A DNA stretch of 64,000 nt, taken from the NCBI GenBank assembly GCA_965656935.1, contig CBFHMG010000013.1:1-64000 (forward strand). The letters are read 5' to 3'. This DNA comes from M30B80 sp965656935 (lineage in GTDB: Bacteria > Pseudomonadota > Alphaproteobacteria > Rhodobacterales > Rhodobacteraceae). The notes under the pieces were generated by a model. The model was not told the origin of the DNA and did no database searches. It was given only the letters and a program-made list of their open reading frames with translations. Both the position numbers and the translations under genes were made by a program. Shown one piece after another: positions 49,826 through 59,116 of this stretch. Position 1 is the stretch's first letter, and every line of letters starts with the position of its first letter.

Positions 49826-50664
49826 GCGCCACGGCGGCTCAAACCTTGCGCGATGCCCAGTTGCGGTTGAGCGACCCCCTCGGGCCTGAGGTTGCCGCGC
49901 GCGATACGCGCCTGCTTCTGGCCCATGCGGCAGGCTGGAGCGGGGCGCAGATGCTCGCCAATTTGCATGACCCGATGCCCTCTGAGGCGCGGCAGCGCTT
50001 TGACGACAGCATCGCCGCGCGGCTCTCGGGCCTCTCGGTGGCGCATATCATTGGCGAGGTGGAATTTTACGGGCGGCCCTTTCATGTGGGCAAAGGCGAT
50101 CTTGCGCCGCGCCCTGATACCGAGACGCTGATTGATCTGGCGTTGGCGGGCCCCTTTGAAACCCTGCTTGATCTGGGCACAGGCACAGGTGTTATCGCGG
50201 TCACGCTTCTGGCCGAGCGGGCAGGGGTACGCGGCATGGCAACCGATCTGGAGGATGGTTTTTTGGACCGCGCGCGCCGCAATGCTGCGCGCCACGGCGT
50301 GGCGGATCGGTTGGCGCTTTGTGCCAGTGACTGGTTCGCGGATGTGTCGGGGCGCTTTGACCTGATCACCTCGAACCCGCCTTATGTATCAGAAGCGGAT
50401 TATCAGGGATTGGCCCGTGACATTCTGATCGGCGAACGCCGCGAGGCCCTGACCCCCGGCGGGGACGGGCTTGCAGCTTATCGTGTTATTGCGGGGCAGG
50501 CCTTGGCGCATCTCACCCCGACGGGGCGGCTGATGGTCGAGATCGGCCATGACCAAGGCCAAGCTGTTGCCGAGATTTTTTCAGCCATTGGCCTTGCAGA
50601 GGTTGAAATTCACGTTGATATTAATGGCACTGATCGTGTGGTCACTGGCAGAAATCCCGCTTAA
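49822..50664 (+). CDS. prmC: Release factor glutamine methyltransferase
   Basis: A 280-residue HemK/PrmC enzyme that N5-methylates the glutamine of the GGQ motif in release factors. An N-terminal helical release-factor-binding domain (1-75) is followed by a Rossmann methyltransferase with LLDLGTGTGVIAVTLLAE and the glutamine-binding NPPY at residues 185-188. Also present is the upstream EFYGRPFHV segment usual for the family. Coupled to prfA. Confidence 0.96.
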   Translation: MSATAAQTLRDAQLRLSDPLGPEVAARDTRLLLAHAAGWSGAQMLANLHDPMPSEARQRFDDSIAARLSGLSVAHIIGEVEFYGRPFHVGKGDLAPRPDTETLIDLALAGPFETLLDLGTGTGVIAVTLLAERAGVRGMATDLEDGFLDRARRNAARHGVADRLALCASDWFADVSGRFDLITSNPPYVSEADYQGLARDILIGERREALTPGGDGLAAYRVIAGQALAHLTPTGRLMVEIGHDQGQAVAEIFSAIGLAEVEIHVDINGTDRVVTGRNPA

Positions 50665-50762
50665 TGCGAATTTGCCCCTGCGGTCAGTGTTTGCTTTTTA
50701 TTATAAATTTTTAATTAGTCCTTGTTTTACAGCCCATAGCATGGTTATTCAAAGGCAGCGAG

Positions 50763-50789
50763 CGCGGAATGATATGTCATTCCCCCGCG
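50763..50789. other. Hairpin in the AT-rich prmC-DUF4167 intergenic region
   Basis: GGAATGA and TCATTCC pair around a TATG loop, extended by CGC/GCG across a three-C bulge. No T-run follows, so it may be a weak terminator or a leader element of the next gene. Confidence 0.35.
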
Positions 50790-50901
50790 ATTCTACCAAA
50801 ATGACCGGGTCAACCGAAGGTTAGGGAATTGGCGTGGACATAAAATCAGGTTTCGACCTGAACATGCCGCAACCCCCAGGAAAACTGGAAACGACAAACT
50901 C

Positions 50902-51507
50902 ATGAGATCATCGAAGAACCGCTCGCGGTCCAAGGGCAACCGGAACCGTTCGGTTGGAAACAACATCAACCGAGTGTTCGACAGCTCGGGCCCAGAAGGT
51001 AAGGTGCGCGGCACGCCGCAGCAGATTATCGACAAATACCAGCAGCTTGCCCGTGACGCGCAGCTCAGCAATGACCGCGTTGCGCATGAAAACTTCCTTC
51101 AGCATTCCGAGCATTACACCCGCATGTTGGGTGAAGCCATGCGCGAGATGGAAGCCCGCCGCGAACAGCAGGAAAACAGCCAGTCGCAACAGGGCCGCGA
51201 CAACAACAATCGTGACGGCAATCGCGACAATACCCGCGATGACAACCGCAATAATAACCAGCGCAACCGCAATGACGAGCAATCGCAAAACGCGGCCCCC
51301 GCTGCGCCTGGCACGGGCGAACAGCCTGATATTGCGCCAGTGATCGAAGGCGATACGCCCGCGGATGCAGGCTTGGTGGAAACACCTGAAAGTGCGCCTG
51401 CCGAGAAGCCCAAGCGCACACGCACACGCCGCCCGCGCAAAACGGAAGCGGATGCCGAAGCAAGCGCGCCAAAGCCTGATGGGGAACCACAGGAAGCTGC
51501 TGAATAA
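50902..51507 (+). CDS. DUF4167 domain protein
   Basis: A 201-residue protein. Residues 1-85 are the conserved DUF4167 domain (basic MRSSKNRSRSKGNRNR start, then RVFDSSGPEGKVRGTPQQIIDKYQQLARDAQLSNDRVAHENFLQHSEHY). Residues 86-130 are an Asn/Asp/Arg low-complexity stretch of RDNN-like repeats, and the tail is Pro/Ala/Glu-rich with a basic patch KPKRTRTRRPRK. The composition suggests an RNA- or nucleoid-associated protein, but function is unproven. Conserved behind prfA-prmC in alphaproteobacteria. Confidence 0.88.
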   Translation: MRSSKNRSRSKGNRNRSVGNNINRVFDSSGPEGKVRGTPQQIIDKYQQLARDAQLSNDRVAHENFLQHSEHYTRMLGEAMREMEARREQQENSQSQQGRDNNNRDGNRDNTRDDNRNNNQRNRNDEQSQNAAPAAPGTGEQPDIAPVIEGDTPADAGLVETPESAPAEKPKRTRTRRPRKTEADAEASAPKPDGEPQEAAE

Positions 51508-51536
51508 AGCGGTAACGCCGCTTCAAGATATCGCGC

Positions 51537-52379
51537 TCAGCCCGCCTCGATCTGGCGGGCGAGCGCGCAAAACCCCTCAACCGAGACCTGTTCTGCACGA
51601 TCTGTGGGGTTAAGCCCCGCAGCCGTTATCCTGTCCTCAATATCTGGCCCCATGCCTTTGAGGGCCGCGCGCAGCATTTTGCGGCGCTGGTTGAAGGCAG
51701 TGGCCACAACGCGTTCCAAAACCTTGCGATTTGCGGGAAAGCGCGGCTCGGGCAGGGCCGCGATATGGACAACCGCTGAATGGATTTTCGGCGGTGGCGT
51801 AAAGGCCTCGGGCGGCAGGGTCATCACGATTTTCGCACTGGCGCGCCATTGGGCCAGCACCGCCAAACGCCCATAGGCCTTGGAGCCGGGCGTGGCCACA
51901 ATGCGGTCGGCCACTTCGCGTTGAAACATCAATGTCAGGCTTTGCCAGAGCGGCGGCCATGCCTCGGGTGTCATCCAGCGCACCAGCAATTCCGTCCCCA
52001 CATTATAGGGCAGATTGGCCACGATCTTGATGGGGCCTGTCAGATGCGCGGCCCAGTCAATCTCCAAGGCATCGGCATTGAGCACCTCCAGCCGCTCTGG
52101 ATAGGCCTCGGAAATCTCGGCCAAGGCGGCAAGGCAGCGGGCATCTTTTTCCACGGCCACCACGCGGCGCGCGCCTTCGGCCAGAAGCCCGCGGGTCAAC
52201 CCACCCGGGCCTGGCCCGATCTCCAGCACATCACAGCCCGTCAAACCCCCCGCACAGCGCGCGATTTTTGCCGTCAGGTTGAGATCGAGCAGGAAATTCT
52301 GCCCCAAAGCCTTTTTCGCCGATAGCCCGTGATCGGCAATCACCGAGCGCAGCGGAGGAAGGTTATCAATCCCGCTCAT
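51537..52379 (-). CDS. rsmA: 16S rRNA dimethyladenosine transferase (KsgA)
   Basis: A 280-residue enzyme that dimethylates the two adjacent adenines near the 3' end of 16S rRNA. It shows KKALGQNFLLDLNLTAKIAR, the SAM-binding VLEIGPGPGGLTRGLL, the catalytic IVANLPYNVGTELL (NLPY), the FQREVADRI segment, and a C-terminal helical domain with FNQRRKMLRAALKG. Its start overlaps the pdxA stop by 4 bases, as in the widespread surA-pdxA-rsmA operon. Confidence 0.97.
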   Translation of the reverse strand: MSGIDNLPPLRSVIADHGLSAKKALGQNFLLDLNLTAKIARCAGGLTGCDVLEIGPGPGGLTRGLLAEGARRVVAVEKDARCLAALAEISEAYPERLEVLNADALEIDWAAHLTGPIKIVANLPYNVGTELLVRWMTPEAWPPLWQSLTLMFQREVADRIVATPGSKAYGRLAVLAQWRASAKIVMTLPPEAFTPPPKIHSAVVHIAALPEPRFPANRKVLERVVATAFNQRRKMLRAALKGMGPDIEDRITAAGLNPTDRAEQVSVEGFCALARQIEAG

Positions 52380-53362
52380 GACTGGGCCGCGCGGGCTTGG
52401 GCCATTTGTGCGGCCAATTTGAGGGCTGCGATAAAACTGGTGGGATCAGCCACGCCCTTGCCTGCGATATCAAAGCCCGTGCCGTGATCGGGCGAGGTGC
52501 GGATAAAGGGCAGGCCAAGCGTCACATTCACGCCGCCTGCGAAATCAATCGTCTTGATCGGGATCAGCGCTTGGTCGTGATACATGCAGATCGCCACATC
52601 ATAGGTTTTGCGCGCGCCCGCATGGAACATCGTATCGGCGGAATGCGGCCCCGAGATTGCATAGCCCTCGGCGCGCAAGGCCTCGATCACGGGGGTGATC
52701 ACCTCGATCTCCTCGCGGCCCATCACACCGCCTTCGCCCGCATGGGGGTTGAGGCCCGCAACCGCGATCCTTGGGGATTTGAGGCCAAAATCACGGCGCA
52801 GATCAGCGGCTGTGATGCGGATAGTGTCGCTTAACAGCGCGCGATCCAGTTGGGCAGGCACATCCTTAAGGGCGATATGGATGGTTGTGGGCACCACGCG
52901 CAAGGCGTCACAGGCCAGCATCATCACCACGCGTTTGACGCCAGCCAGATGTGCCAGATATTCCGTATGGCCCGGAAAGCCGAAACCCGCGCCATCGACC
53001 AAAGCCTTTTTATGGATGGGCAGGGTGCACAGGCTCGAGGCCTCGCCGCCCATCACCAGTTCAACCCCGCGTGCAATCGCATCAATCACGCCTTGAGCGT
53101 TTTCCGCGATTGGCAGGCCAGCAGTCGCAGGTTTTGCAAAGCTTTGTGGCAAGACCGCCAAAGCATGGTTTGAGGCGGCGATGGCATCGGCTGGTCGCGC
53201 GATCACTTCGATCGCTCGGCCAAAGCCGTGGAAATGCTCAGGCTCACCAATGACGAAAAAGGGCAGGCTGCTGCCCAAGCTTTCGGAGGCTTTCGCGGCA
53301 ATCTCAGGGCCGATCCCCGCAGGCTCGCCACAGCTGACTGCGACGGGACGGGCGCGGCTCAT
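52376..53362 (-). CDS. pdxA: 4-hydroxythreonine-4-phosphate dehydrogenase
   Basis: A 328-residue metal-dependent dehydrogenase of the DXP-dependent vitamin B6 pathway. It begins PVAVSCGEPAGIGPEIAAKA and contains GHTEYLAHLAG (metal His), GLNPHAGEGGVMGREE, and the late ICMYHDQALIPIKTIDFAGGVNVTLGLPFIRTSPDHGTG block with metal and substrate residues. Start overlaps the surA stop by 4 bases. Length is standard. Confidence 0.96.
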   Translation of the reverse strand: MSRARPVAVSCGEPAGIGPEIAAKASESLGSSLPFFVIGEPEHFHGFGRAIEVIARPADAIAASNHALAVLPQSFAKPATAGLPIAENAQGVIDAIARGVELVMGGEASSLCTLPIHKKALVDGAGFGFPGHTEYLAHLAGVKRVVMMLACDALRVVPTTIHIALKDVPAQLDRALLSDTIRITAADLRRDFGLKSPRIAVAGLNPHAGEGGVMGREEIEVITPVIEALRAEGYAISGPHSADTMFHAGARKTYDVAICMYHDQALIPIKTIDFAGGVNVTLGLPFIRTSPDHGTGFDIAGKGVADPTSFIAALKLAAQMAQARAAQS

Positions 53363-54615
53363 TCGTCTATGCGGATGATGGCGGCCGCGCGAAGTTCCTC
53401 AAGATAGCCACTGGCATAGCTTTCCAAACGCTGTGAAAACAGGGCTTGGCGCACTTCCTCACGACCGCCCTCAGGCAGTTCCGTGGTGCGGCCACACATC
53501 ATGACCATCAGCAAGGTCTGACCATTATTGCGGGTCAGAAGCGTGGAGGTCTCGTTTGCGTCGAGCTTGGCCAATTCAAAGGCAATATCAGAGGGCACTT
53601 CGCCAATCGGCAGGGCAATACGCTCGAACCCGCCAGGCAAGACGCCATAGAGATCATCGCAGGTATCAAGATCATCGATCAAATCTTGCGCTTGGGCGAG
53701 GGTTTCTTCGCTGCGGCCACCGGGTAGGGCGATTGTGGCGTAATCAACGGTGCTGACCGTGGGGTTCACAAAGCCCGTTTCTTGAAAGCCGCGCATCTGG
53801 AACAGGGCAATGGCGGGCCCAAGCGGTACGGGTTCGGTCACGTCACCATCCCCCAGCACCAGCACCAGCGATTGCAATCCGGGCGGGATCGAGGAGAGGG
53901 GGCGCCAGTCCAGCAGACCGCCATCGGCGGCTGTTGGTGCGGCCGAGAAATCCCGCGCGGCCTGCGCAAAACCGCCTGTATCGCCTTGCAGATTGCGCGA
54001 CAGGTCATTCATCAAAATGCGGATCTCGTCTTCGGTTTCAGGGGTGAGGGGGATCACCAATTCAGCCAGACGGACGCGCGCGGCCCCTTCGCTTGATCCA
54101 AGTGCCAATGCGCGGTCGATCTCGTCATCGCTGACTTGGGCTTGGGCGCTAAAGCGCGCGCCCAGAACATTGCGCCATGTCACGCCAGCAGCGACGAAAT
54201 CACGGAAGGTTTCGGCAGCGATGCCGTCTTGGGCGATGAGAGTGATCAATTCTTCGGTTGTCAGGCTAGCCCGTGCGGCAAACTCTTCCATGCCGGCTTG
54301 GATTTCATCGACAGAGGCGCTGACCCCCAAAAGAGCGCCCGCTTGCTCTTGTAGGCGTTCGTCCAAGAGTTCTTCGCGTGCGCGTTCTCTCAGGTCACCT
54401 GGGGCGTTGACCACTTCCAAGAAGCGTTCGCGCTGGTCGATCTCGTAATAGGTGACGACGTCATTATTCACGATGATCGCAGGGCTGAAGGGGGATTGCT
54501 GTGCAAAGGCAGACTCGGGTGTCTGCATGGCTGTCGCGCCAAGGACAAGGGCCGCCAAAAGGGCGATGGGGCGCAGCTTTGCTCTGCTCGGTGCTGTGTT
54601 CTGTTTCTGCTTCAT
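53359..54615 (-). CDS. surA: SurA-like periplasmic chaperone / peptidyl-prolyl isomerase
   Basis: A 418-residue periplasmic protein with a signal peptide (1-38, ending SAFAQ) and a SurA N-terminal chaperone domain (IIVNNDVVTYYEIDQRERFL). A single parvulin-like domain follows in the middle (VRLAELVIPLTPETEDEIRILMNDLSRNL...DWRPLSSIPPGLQSLV), then a C-terminal helix. It helps outer-membrane proteins fold. Only one rotamase-like domain is evident, against two in E. coli SurA, which is normal for alphaproteobacteria. Unusually, lptD is not found between it and lptG. Confidence 0.92.
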   Translation of the reverse strand: MKQKQNTAPSRAKLRPIALLAALVLGATAMQTPESAFAQQSPFSPAIIVNNDVVTYYEIDQRERFLEVVNAPGDLRERAREELLDERLQEQAGALLGVSASVDEIQAGMEEFAARASLTTEELITLIAQDGIAAETFRDFVAAGVTWRNVLGARFSAQAQVSDDEIDRALALGSSEGAARVRLAELVIPLTPETEDEIRILMNDLSRNLQGDTGGFAQAARDFSAAPTAADGGLLDWRPLSSIPPGLQSLVLVLGDGDVTEPVPLGPAIALFQMRGFQETGFVNPTVSTVDYATIALPGGRSEETLAQAQDLIDDLDTCDDLYGVLPGGFERIALPIGEVPSDIAFELAKLDANETSTLLTRNNGQTLLMVMMCGRTTELPEGGREEVRQALFSQRLESYASGYLEELRAAAIIRIDE

Positions 54616-54756
54616 GCCAATTTCCGCCGTCTGTGCGACCTTGTTGCGCGTCCTGCGACAGTGATGCCGAATTTAAGCGTTAAGCGCAAGTTAACCGAGC
54701 ATGGAATGCGGCGCGAGAGGGGAATTAAGCCACCTTAAGCGCCGATCTGGGGGCGC
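54616..54756. other. Intergenic region where lptD is normally found
   Basis: 141 bases between the lptG stop and the surA start, with no coding signal. In related bacteria a large LPS-assembly gene (lptD, over 2 kb) usually sits here. I see no remnant of it. Confidence 0.7.
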
Positions 54757-55851
54757 TCAGCCATCTTCGGTATGCAGCAACAAGCCAAGCGCCAGCATGA
54801 TCGCGGCCAAAGGTGGGGCCCATGCCACCACTGCAACTGGCAATTGTCCTGACTCGCCAAGGACTTGCGCGAAGGATCGGATGAAGAACACGCCAAATCC
54901 CAAGAGGATCGCGGTCAGCACCATCAAACCCGTGCGGCCAAAACGCGTATGGCGCATCGTGAACCCCGCCCCGATCAGCACCATGGCGACCAGCATCAGA
55001 GGGGTGGAAAGCTCCATCTGCAGCCAGACCCGATGGGTCAGGGCGGCAAAGCCTGCATTGTTCAACTGCGTGATAAAGCCCGGCAATTCATAGATCGGAA
55101 CGGTTGAGGGGTGGCCGAAGCTATCCCTGATCTGCTCGGGCGTCAGGGTTGATGGCAATATATATTCAGGCAGGGATAGCGCGACTGCTTCGGCATTTGC
55201 GACCGTCAAATCCCAGATTTTCGCCCCTGTGATGACCCATGCCCCGTCTTGCAAGGCGGCCTGCTGGCCCTCAATGCGTTGTTGCATCTCACCCTCGCGC
55301 GAGAAGGTGAAGAAGCTGGCCTCAAACAAAAGCGTGCCATCTCCATTGGCTTGGCTGGCGCGGATCACGGTCTGGCGTTCTTCATTGCCTTGCCGCAGCC
55401 ACAGGCCTTCCTCGCTGACAGATAGGGTGCGGACCTCGCCGCTTTGGAAGCGCGAGATCGAGGCGTCATATTGCGCTTGTGTGGCTGCCACGATCGGGTT
55501 GACCACCATGATCCCGATCAGCCCCAAGGCAATCGCTGCGCCCACGGCTGCCATTGTTGTGCGCAGGGCCGAGCGGCCTGCCGCGCGGATCACCACCAAT
55601 TCCGAGGTGCGGGCCAAACCCAGAAACATCAGCAATGTGGCCAGCATGACGAAAAGTGGCATCATCTCATAAAGCGCCCCTGGAAGGTTCAGCAGGGCCA
55701 GCTCCAAAGCGGCCGAGAACCCCGCCTGTGTCGAGGCGATCCGCCCTGCCTGCTCGGCCAGATCAATCGGCAGCAGGATCGAGACGAACACGGCCAGAAC
55801 AATCAGGAAGGCGCGGAAAAAGCGTTTTGCGATATATATATTCAGGATCAT
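54757..55851 (-). CDS. lptG: LPS export permease LptG
   Basis: A 364-residue inner-membrane protein of the YjgP/YjgQ family: six transmembrane helices in two groups of three with a large periplasmic beta-jellyroll domain between (about residues 125-270, including LWLRQGNEERQTVIRASQANGDG). With LptF and the LptB ATPase it extracts lipopolysaccharide from the inner membrane. The order lptF then lptG, coupled by a 4-base overlap, identifies it as LptG. lptB and lptD are not in the window. Confidence 0.94.
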   Translation of the reverse strand: MILNIYIAKRFFRAFLIVLAVFVSILLPIDLAEQAGRIASTQAGFSAALELALLNLPGALYEMMPLFVMLATLLMFLGLARTSELVVIRAAGRSALRTTMAAVGAAIALGLIGIMVVNPIVAATQAQYDASISRFQSGEVRTLSVSEEGLWLRQGNEERQTVIRASQANGDGTLLFEASFFTFSREGEMQQRIEGQQAALQDGAWVITGAKIWDLTVANAEAVALSLPEYILPSTLTPEQIRDSFGHPSTVPIYELPGFITQLNNAGFAALTHRVWLQMELSTPLMLVAMVLIGAGFTMRHTRFGRTGLMVLTAILLGFGVFFIRSFAQVLGESGQLPVAVVAWAPPLAAIMLALGLLLHTEDG

Positions 55852-56987
55852 GCGGAGACCTCCGCAGGGGCGCCCAGATCATCGCGTTTGCGCCGTTTTT
55901 TCAAAGCAATCGCCAAAACTGATATCCCGATCCCTGCCGCCAGAACGGGCTGGAAATAGGCAATCAGGGCCAGAGCAGCATCGCCCAAGGCGATATCTTC
56001 AAGCGCATTGCGCCCGATTTGCAGCGGAATAACAAGGATCACAGCAAGCAGGATTTGCGGCCAAACGCCAAGGCGCGAAAAAGTTCCCAGCATCAGGCTG
56101 GCGGCCCCGATCATCGGGATGAAAATCACAAAAAGGGATCGCGCGATACGGTCATGCCCCTCCCACCGCATCACGGCGAGGCTGGTGCCCAAGGCGCTGG
56201 CATCCGCCTGATCCGCGCCGATCAGCGCAAAGGTGGATAATTCGCGCGGGTCTTGCCTGCGTCCTGCCGCGGCCCCGTCCTGCGGGCTGGTCAGATCGAA
56301 AGTGAATTCCTCAAACTCTACGGTTGAAAGGCGCTGTGTCTCGCGGCTCAAAGTTTGCGACATGCCCTCGAACATCACCAAACGCGGGCCTGTTTCGGAG
56401 CGCACGACATAGGCGCGCGGCGCGTTATAACTGGTATCGGCATTGGGGTTTCTGCGGTCTTGCAGGAACACATCGCGGAACTCGCCCAATTCGGTGATCT
56501 CGCGGATATAGACGGCGATGCCTGCTGTGGGGAAGGTGAATTGCCCCTCGCGCAACAGCCGCCCCACCAGATCTTGGCTGACTTCGCTCTCGCGGGAATT
56601 GAATTGCTCGCGCGCGGCGGGCGACAGAACATTGGCCAGAATGGCAATCATCACGCAAAGAAGCACGCCGAAGACCAGAACAGGCCGCATCAGCCTGATG
56701 GGCGAGAGGCCTGCGGTTTGCAGTACGACCAATTCGGATTCGCTGATCATGCGGTTGAAGACGTAAAGCGTGGCCACAAAGGCCGCGACAGGCAGCACCA
56801 AAAGCATGATCTGCGGCAGCGAAAGCGCTGTGAATTCAAGGAAAACCAGAAGGTTCTGGCCATCAGAAATCAACGAGTCGAACAGATCCACCGCGCGGTT
56901 GATCCAATAGACCGAGATCAGCACGAGGCTGAAAAAGCCAAACAGCACAAGAAGCTGCGACAGGATATACTGGTCATATCGCCCCAA
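55848..56987 (-). CDS. lptF: LPS export permease LptF
   Basis: A 379-residue YjgP/YjgQ-family permease: MGRYDQYILSQLLVLFGFFSLVLISVYWINRAVDLFD starts the first helix. Three N-terminal helices, a periplasmic jellyroll (about 115-275) and three C-terminal helices follow, ending in a basic tail (KKRRKRDD). It partners LptG in LPS extraction. Divergent from pepA across 140 bases, an arrangement typical of the order. Confidence 0.94.
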   Translation of the reverse strand: MGRYDQYILSQLLVLFGFFSLVLISVYWINRAVDLFDSLISDGQNLLVFLEFTALSLPQIMLLVLPVAAFVATLYVFNRMISESELVVLQTAGLSPIRLMRPVLVFGVLLCVMIAILANVLSPAAREQFNSRESEVSQDLVGRLLREGQFTFPTAGIAVYIREITELGEFRDVFLQDRRNPNADTSYNAPRAYVVRSETGPRLVMFEGMSQTLSRETQRLSTVEFEEFTFDLTSPQDGAAAGRRQDPRELSTFALIGADQADASALGTSLAVMRWEGHDRIARSLFVIFIPMIGAASLMLGTFSRLGVWPQILLAVILVIPLQIGRNALEDIALGDAALALIAYFQPVLAAGIGISVLAIALKKRRKRDDLGAPAEVSA

Positions 56988-57127
56988 TGCTGTGCCCCCT
57001 TTTCTGCGCCGTCTCTAGGTTTGTGCCCTGTCTTCTACTGCATCACGTCAGGGCTGGACAGGGTGATCTGGTCAAGCCCGTGTTTGCGCCCTAGTGTTTG
57101 CGCAACACGAAACCTGTGAGGACCATC

Positions 57128-58600
57128 ATGACCAGCCCGATCTCCATTGAATTTGCCGAAACCGAAATTGACGTGATCAAGGAGGCGGAGGGGAAACTGG
57201 CGATTTTCGTCACCGCCGATGGCAAGCTGGATGTCTCGGGACGGCGGGTGAACCGTTTGATCCGCGGCGGGGTGGAGCGTTTGGTCCAGACGGCGGCTTG
57301 GGAAAAGGCCAAGGAAGGCGATGGCGTCACGCTGGCTTTTCCTGCGGGCATGGCGGCCGAGGCTGTTCAGGTTATCAAACTGGCGCGCCGCCCGAGCGTG
57401 GAGCAGGCGCGCAAGGCGGGCGCGAGCTTGGCCAAATTCAAAGGCAAGGCGCCCTTGAAGGTTTTCGCGGGCAATACAGGTCGGATCGAGCATCTGGCCT
57501 TGGGTCTGGCGCTGCGTGGCTATGAGTTTAGCGATCATAAAACCGCATCCAAAGAAGACAGTGCAGGCGCTGTGATCCATGTCGGCAAGCCTGATGAGGC
57601 GCGGGCGGCGGCATCTTCGCTTCTGGCTGTGGCTGATGGTGTGTTTTTCACCCGTGATCTGATCAATGAGCCCTCCAATGTGCTGACCACGACTGAATTT
57701 GCCACCCGTCTTGAGGGGCTCAAAGAGCTTGGGGTCGAGGTCGAGGTGCTGGAAGAAAAGGATATGGAAAAGCTCGGCATGGGCGCGCTTTTGGGTGTGG
57801 GTATGGGCTCTGAAAGCCCCTCCAAGCTTGTCGTGATGCAATGGAAGGGCGGCAAAGAGGAAGCACCGCTCGCGCTTGTGGGCAAGGGGGTTGTCTTTGA
57901 CACGGGCGGTATCAGCATCAAGCCTGCGGGTGGCATGGAAGATATGACCATGGATATGGGCGGCGCGGGCGTTGTGGCGGGCGTTATGAAGACGCTGGCT
58001 TTGCGCAAGGCCAAGGCCAATGTGGTCGCTCTGGTCGGTCTGGTCGAGAATATGCCTGATGGCCGCGCGCAGCGCCCGGGCGATGTGGTGACCTCGATGA
58101 AGGGCGACACGATCGAGGTGATCAATACCGATGCCGAGGGGCGTTTGGTTCTATGTGACGTGATGTGGTACGCACAGAACCGTTTCGCGCCAAGTGGCAT
58201 GGTTGATCTGGCCACGCTGACAGGGGCGATCATCATCGGGCTTGGGCATGAGAATGCGGGCGTTTTCTCGAATAATGATGCGTTTTGTGACAGCTTCCTG
58301 AAATCGGCCAAGCTGGAGGGTGAGGGCGCGTGGCGTCTGCCGCTAAGCGAGGCCTATGACGCCCTGATCAAAAGCCGTGTCGCGGATATGAAGAATGTCG
58401 GGGGACGGGCCGCAGGCTCGATCACGGCGGCGCAATTCCTGCAGCGTTTTGTCAAACCTGAGACACCTTGGATCCATCTTGATATTGCGGGTGTGGCCAG
58501 TGTGAAATCCGCGACCAGTTTTGCCCCCGCGGGGGCGACAGGCTGGGGGGTGATGGCTCTGAACCGTTTGGTGGCCGATCACTATGAGACGGAAGACTGA
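57128..58600 (+). CDS. pepA: Leucyl aminopeptidase (M17)
   Basis: A 490-residue cytosolic di-zinc aminopeptidase. The C-terminal catalytic domain contains GKGVVFDTGGISIKPAGGM (Lys, Asp ligands), MKGDTIEVINTDAEGRLVL with the NTDAEGRL M17 signature, and the GAIIIGLG and NVGGRAAGSITAAQFL segments. The N-terminal domain (1-165) is the variable part. It removes N-terminal residues from peptides. GAGG upstream supports start 57128. The stop overlaps the holC start by one base. Confidence 0.96.
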   Translation: MTSPISIEFAETEIDVIKEAEGKLAIFVTADGKLDVSGRRVNRLIRGGVERLVQTAAWEKAKEGDGVTLAFPAGMAAEAVQVIKLARRPSVEQARKAGASLAKFKGKAPLKVFAGNTGRIEHLALGLALRGYEFSDHKTASKEDSAGAVIHVGKPDEARAAASSLLAVADGVFFTRDLINEPSNVLTTTEFATRLEGLKELGVEVEVLEEKDMEKLGMGALLGVGMGSESPSKLVVMQWKGGKEEAPLALVGKGVVFDTGGISIKPAGGMEDMTMDMGGAGVVAGVMKTLALRKAKANVVALVGLVENMPDGRAQRPGDVVTSMKGDTIEVINTDAEGRLVLCDVMWYAQNRFAPSGMVDLATLTGAIIIGLGHENAGVFSNNDAFCDSFLKSAKLEGEGAWRLPLSEAYDALIKSRVADMKNVGGRAAGSITAAQFLQRFVKPETPWIHLDIAGVASVKSATSFAPAGATGWGVMALNRLVADHYETED

Positions 58601-59064
58601 TGGGGGCTGCCTATTTCTACCATTTGACCCGATCGGGGCTTGCGCAAACGCTGGCCAGCCTGATCGAGAAATCGCGCGGGGCAGGTTGGCGGGTTGTGGT
58701 GCGGGCGCGCTCGGACCAGATGGTGGACAGGCTTGATACCGATTTGTGGAAAGGCGCGCCAGAGGGGTTTTTGCCCCATGGCAAAGCGGGTGCGCCTTTC
58801 GAGGAAGAACAGCCTGTATTGCTGACCACGGGCATGTCTAAGCCCAATGGCGCCTCCTGCCTGATGAGCGTGGAGGGGGCCTTGGTCGAGCCTGCCGAGG
58901 TTACGGATTTGCAGCGGGTCTGTGTGATTTTTGACGGGGATGATCCGCAAGCGGTGCAGAGCGCGCGCGAGCAATGGAAGGCGCTGACTGCGGCGGGCTG
59001 TGCGGCGCAATATTGGTCAGAGGCCTCTGGCAGATGGTCCAAGCAGGCCGAAAGCGGGGGCTGA
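58600..59064 (+). CDS. holC: DNA polymerase III subunit chi
   Basis: A 154-residue HolC protein that links the polymerase III clamp loader to single-stranded DNA-binding protein. It begins AAYFYHLTRSGLAQTLASLIEKSRGAGWRVVV and contains MVDRLDTDLW and FLPHGKAG, the standard chi segments. Coupled to pepA (TGATG), the usual order in Gram-negative bacteria. Confidence 0.95.
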   Translation: MGAAYFYHLTRSGLAQTLASLIEKSRGAGWRVVVRARSDQMVDRLDTDLWKGAPEGFLPHGKAGAPFEEEQPVLLTTGMSKPNGASCLMSVEGALVEPAEVTDLQRVCVIFDGDDPQAVQSAREQWKALTAAGCAAQYWSEASGRWSKQAESGG

Positions 59065-59116
59065 TCTGGCCCCTGTCGGGTTTTCGTATTTTTGGAAAGA
59101 TGAAATACACTCGCCC

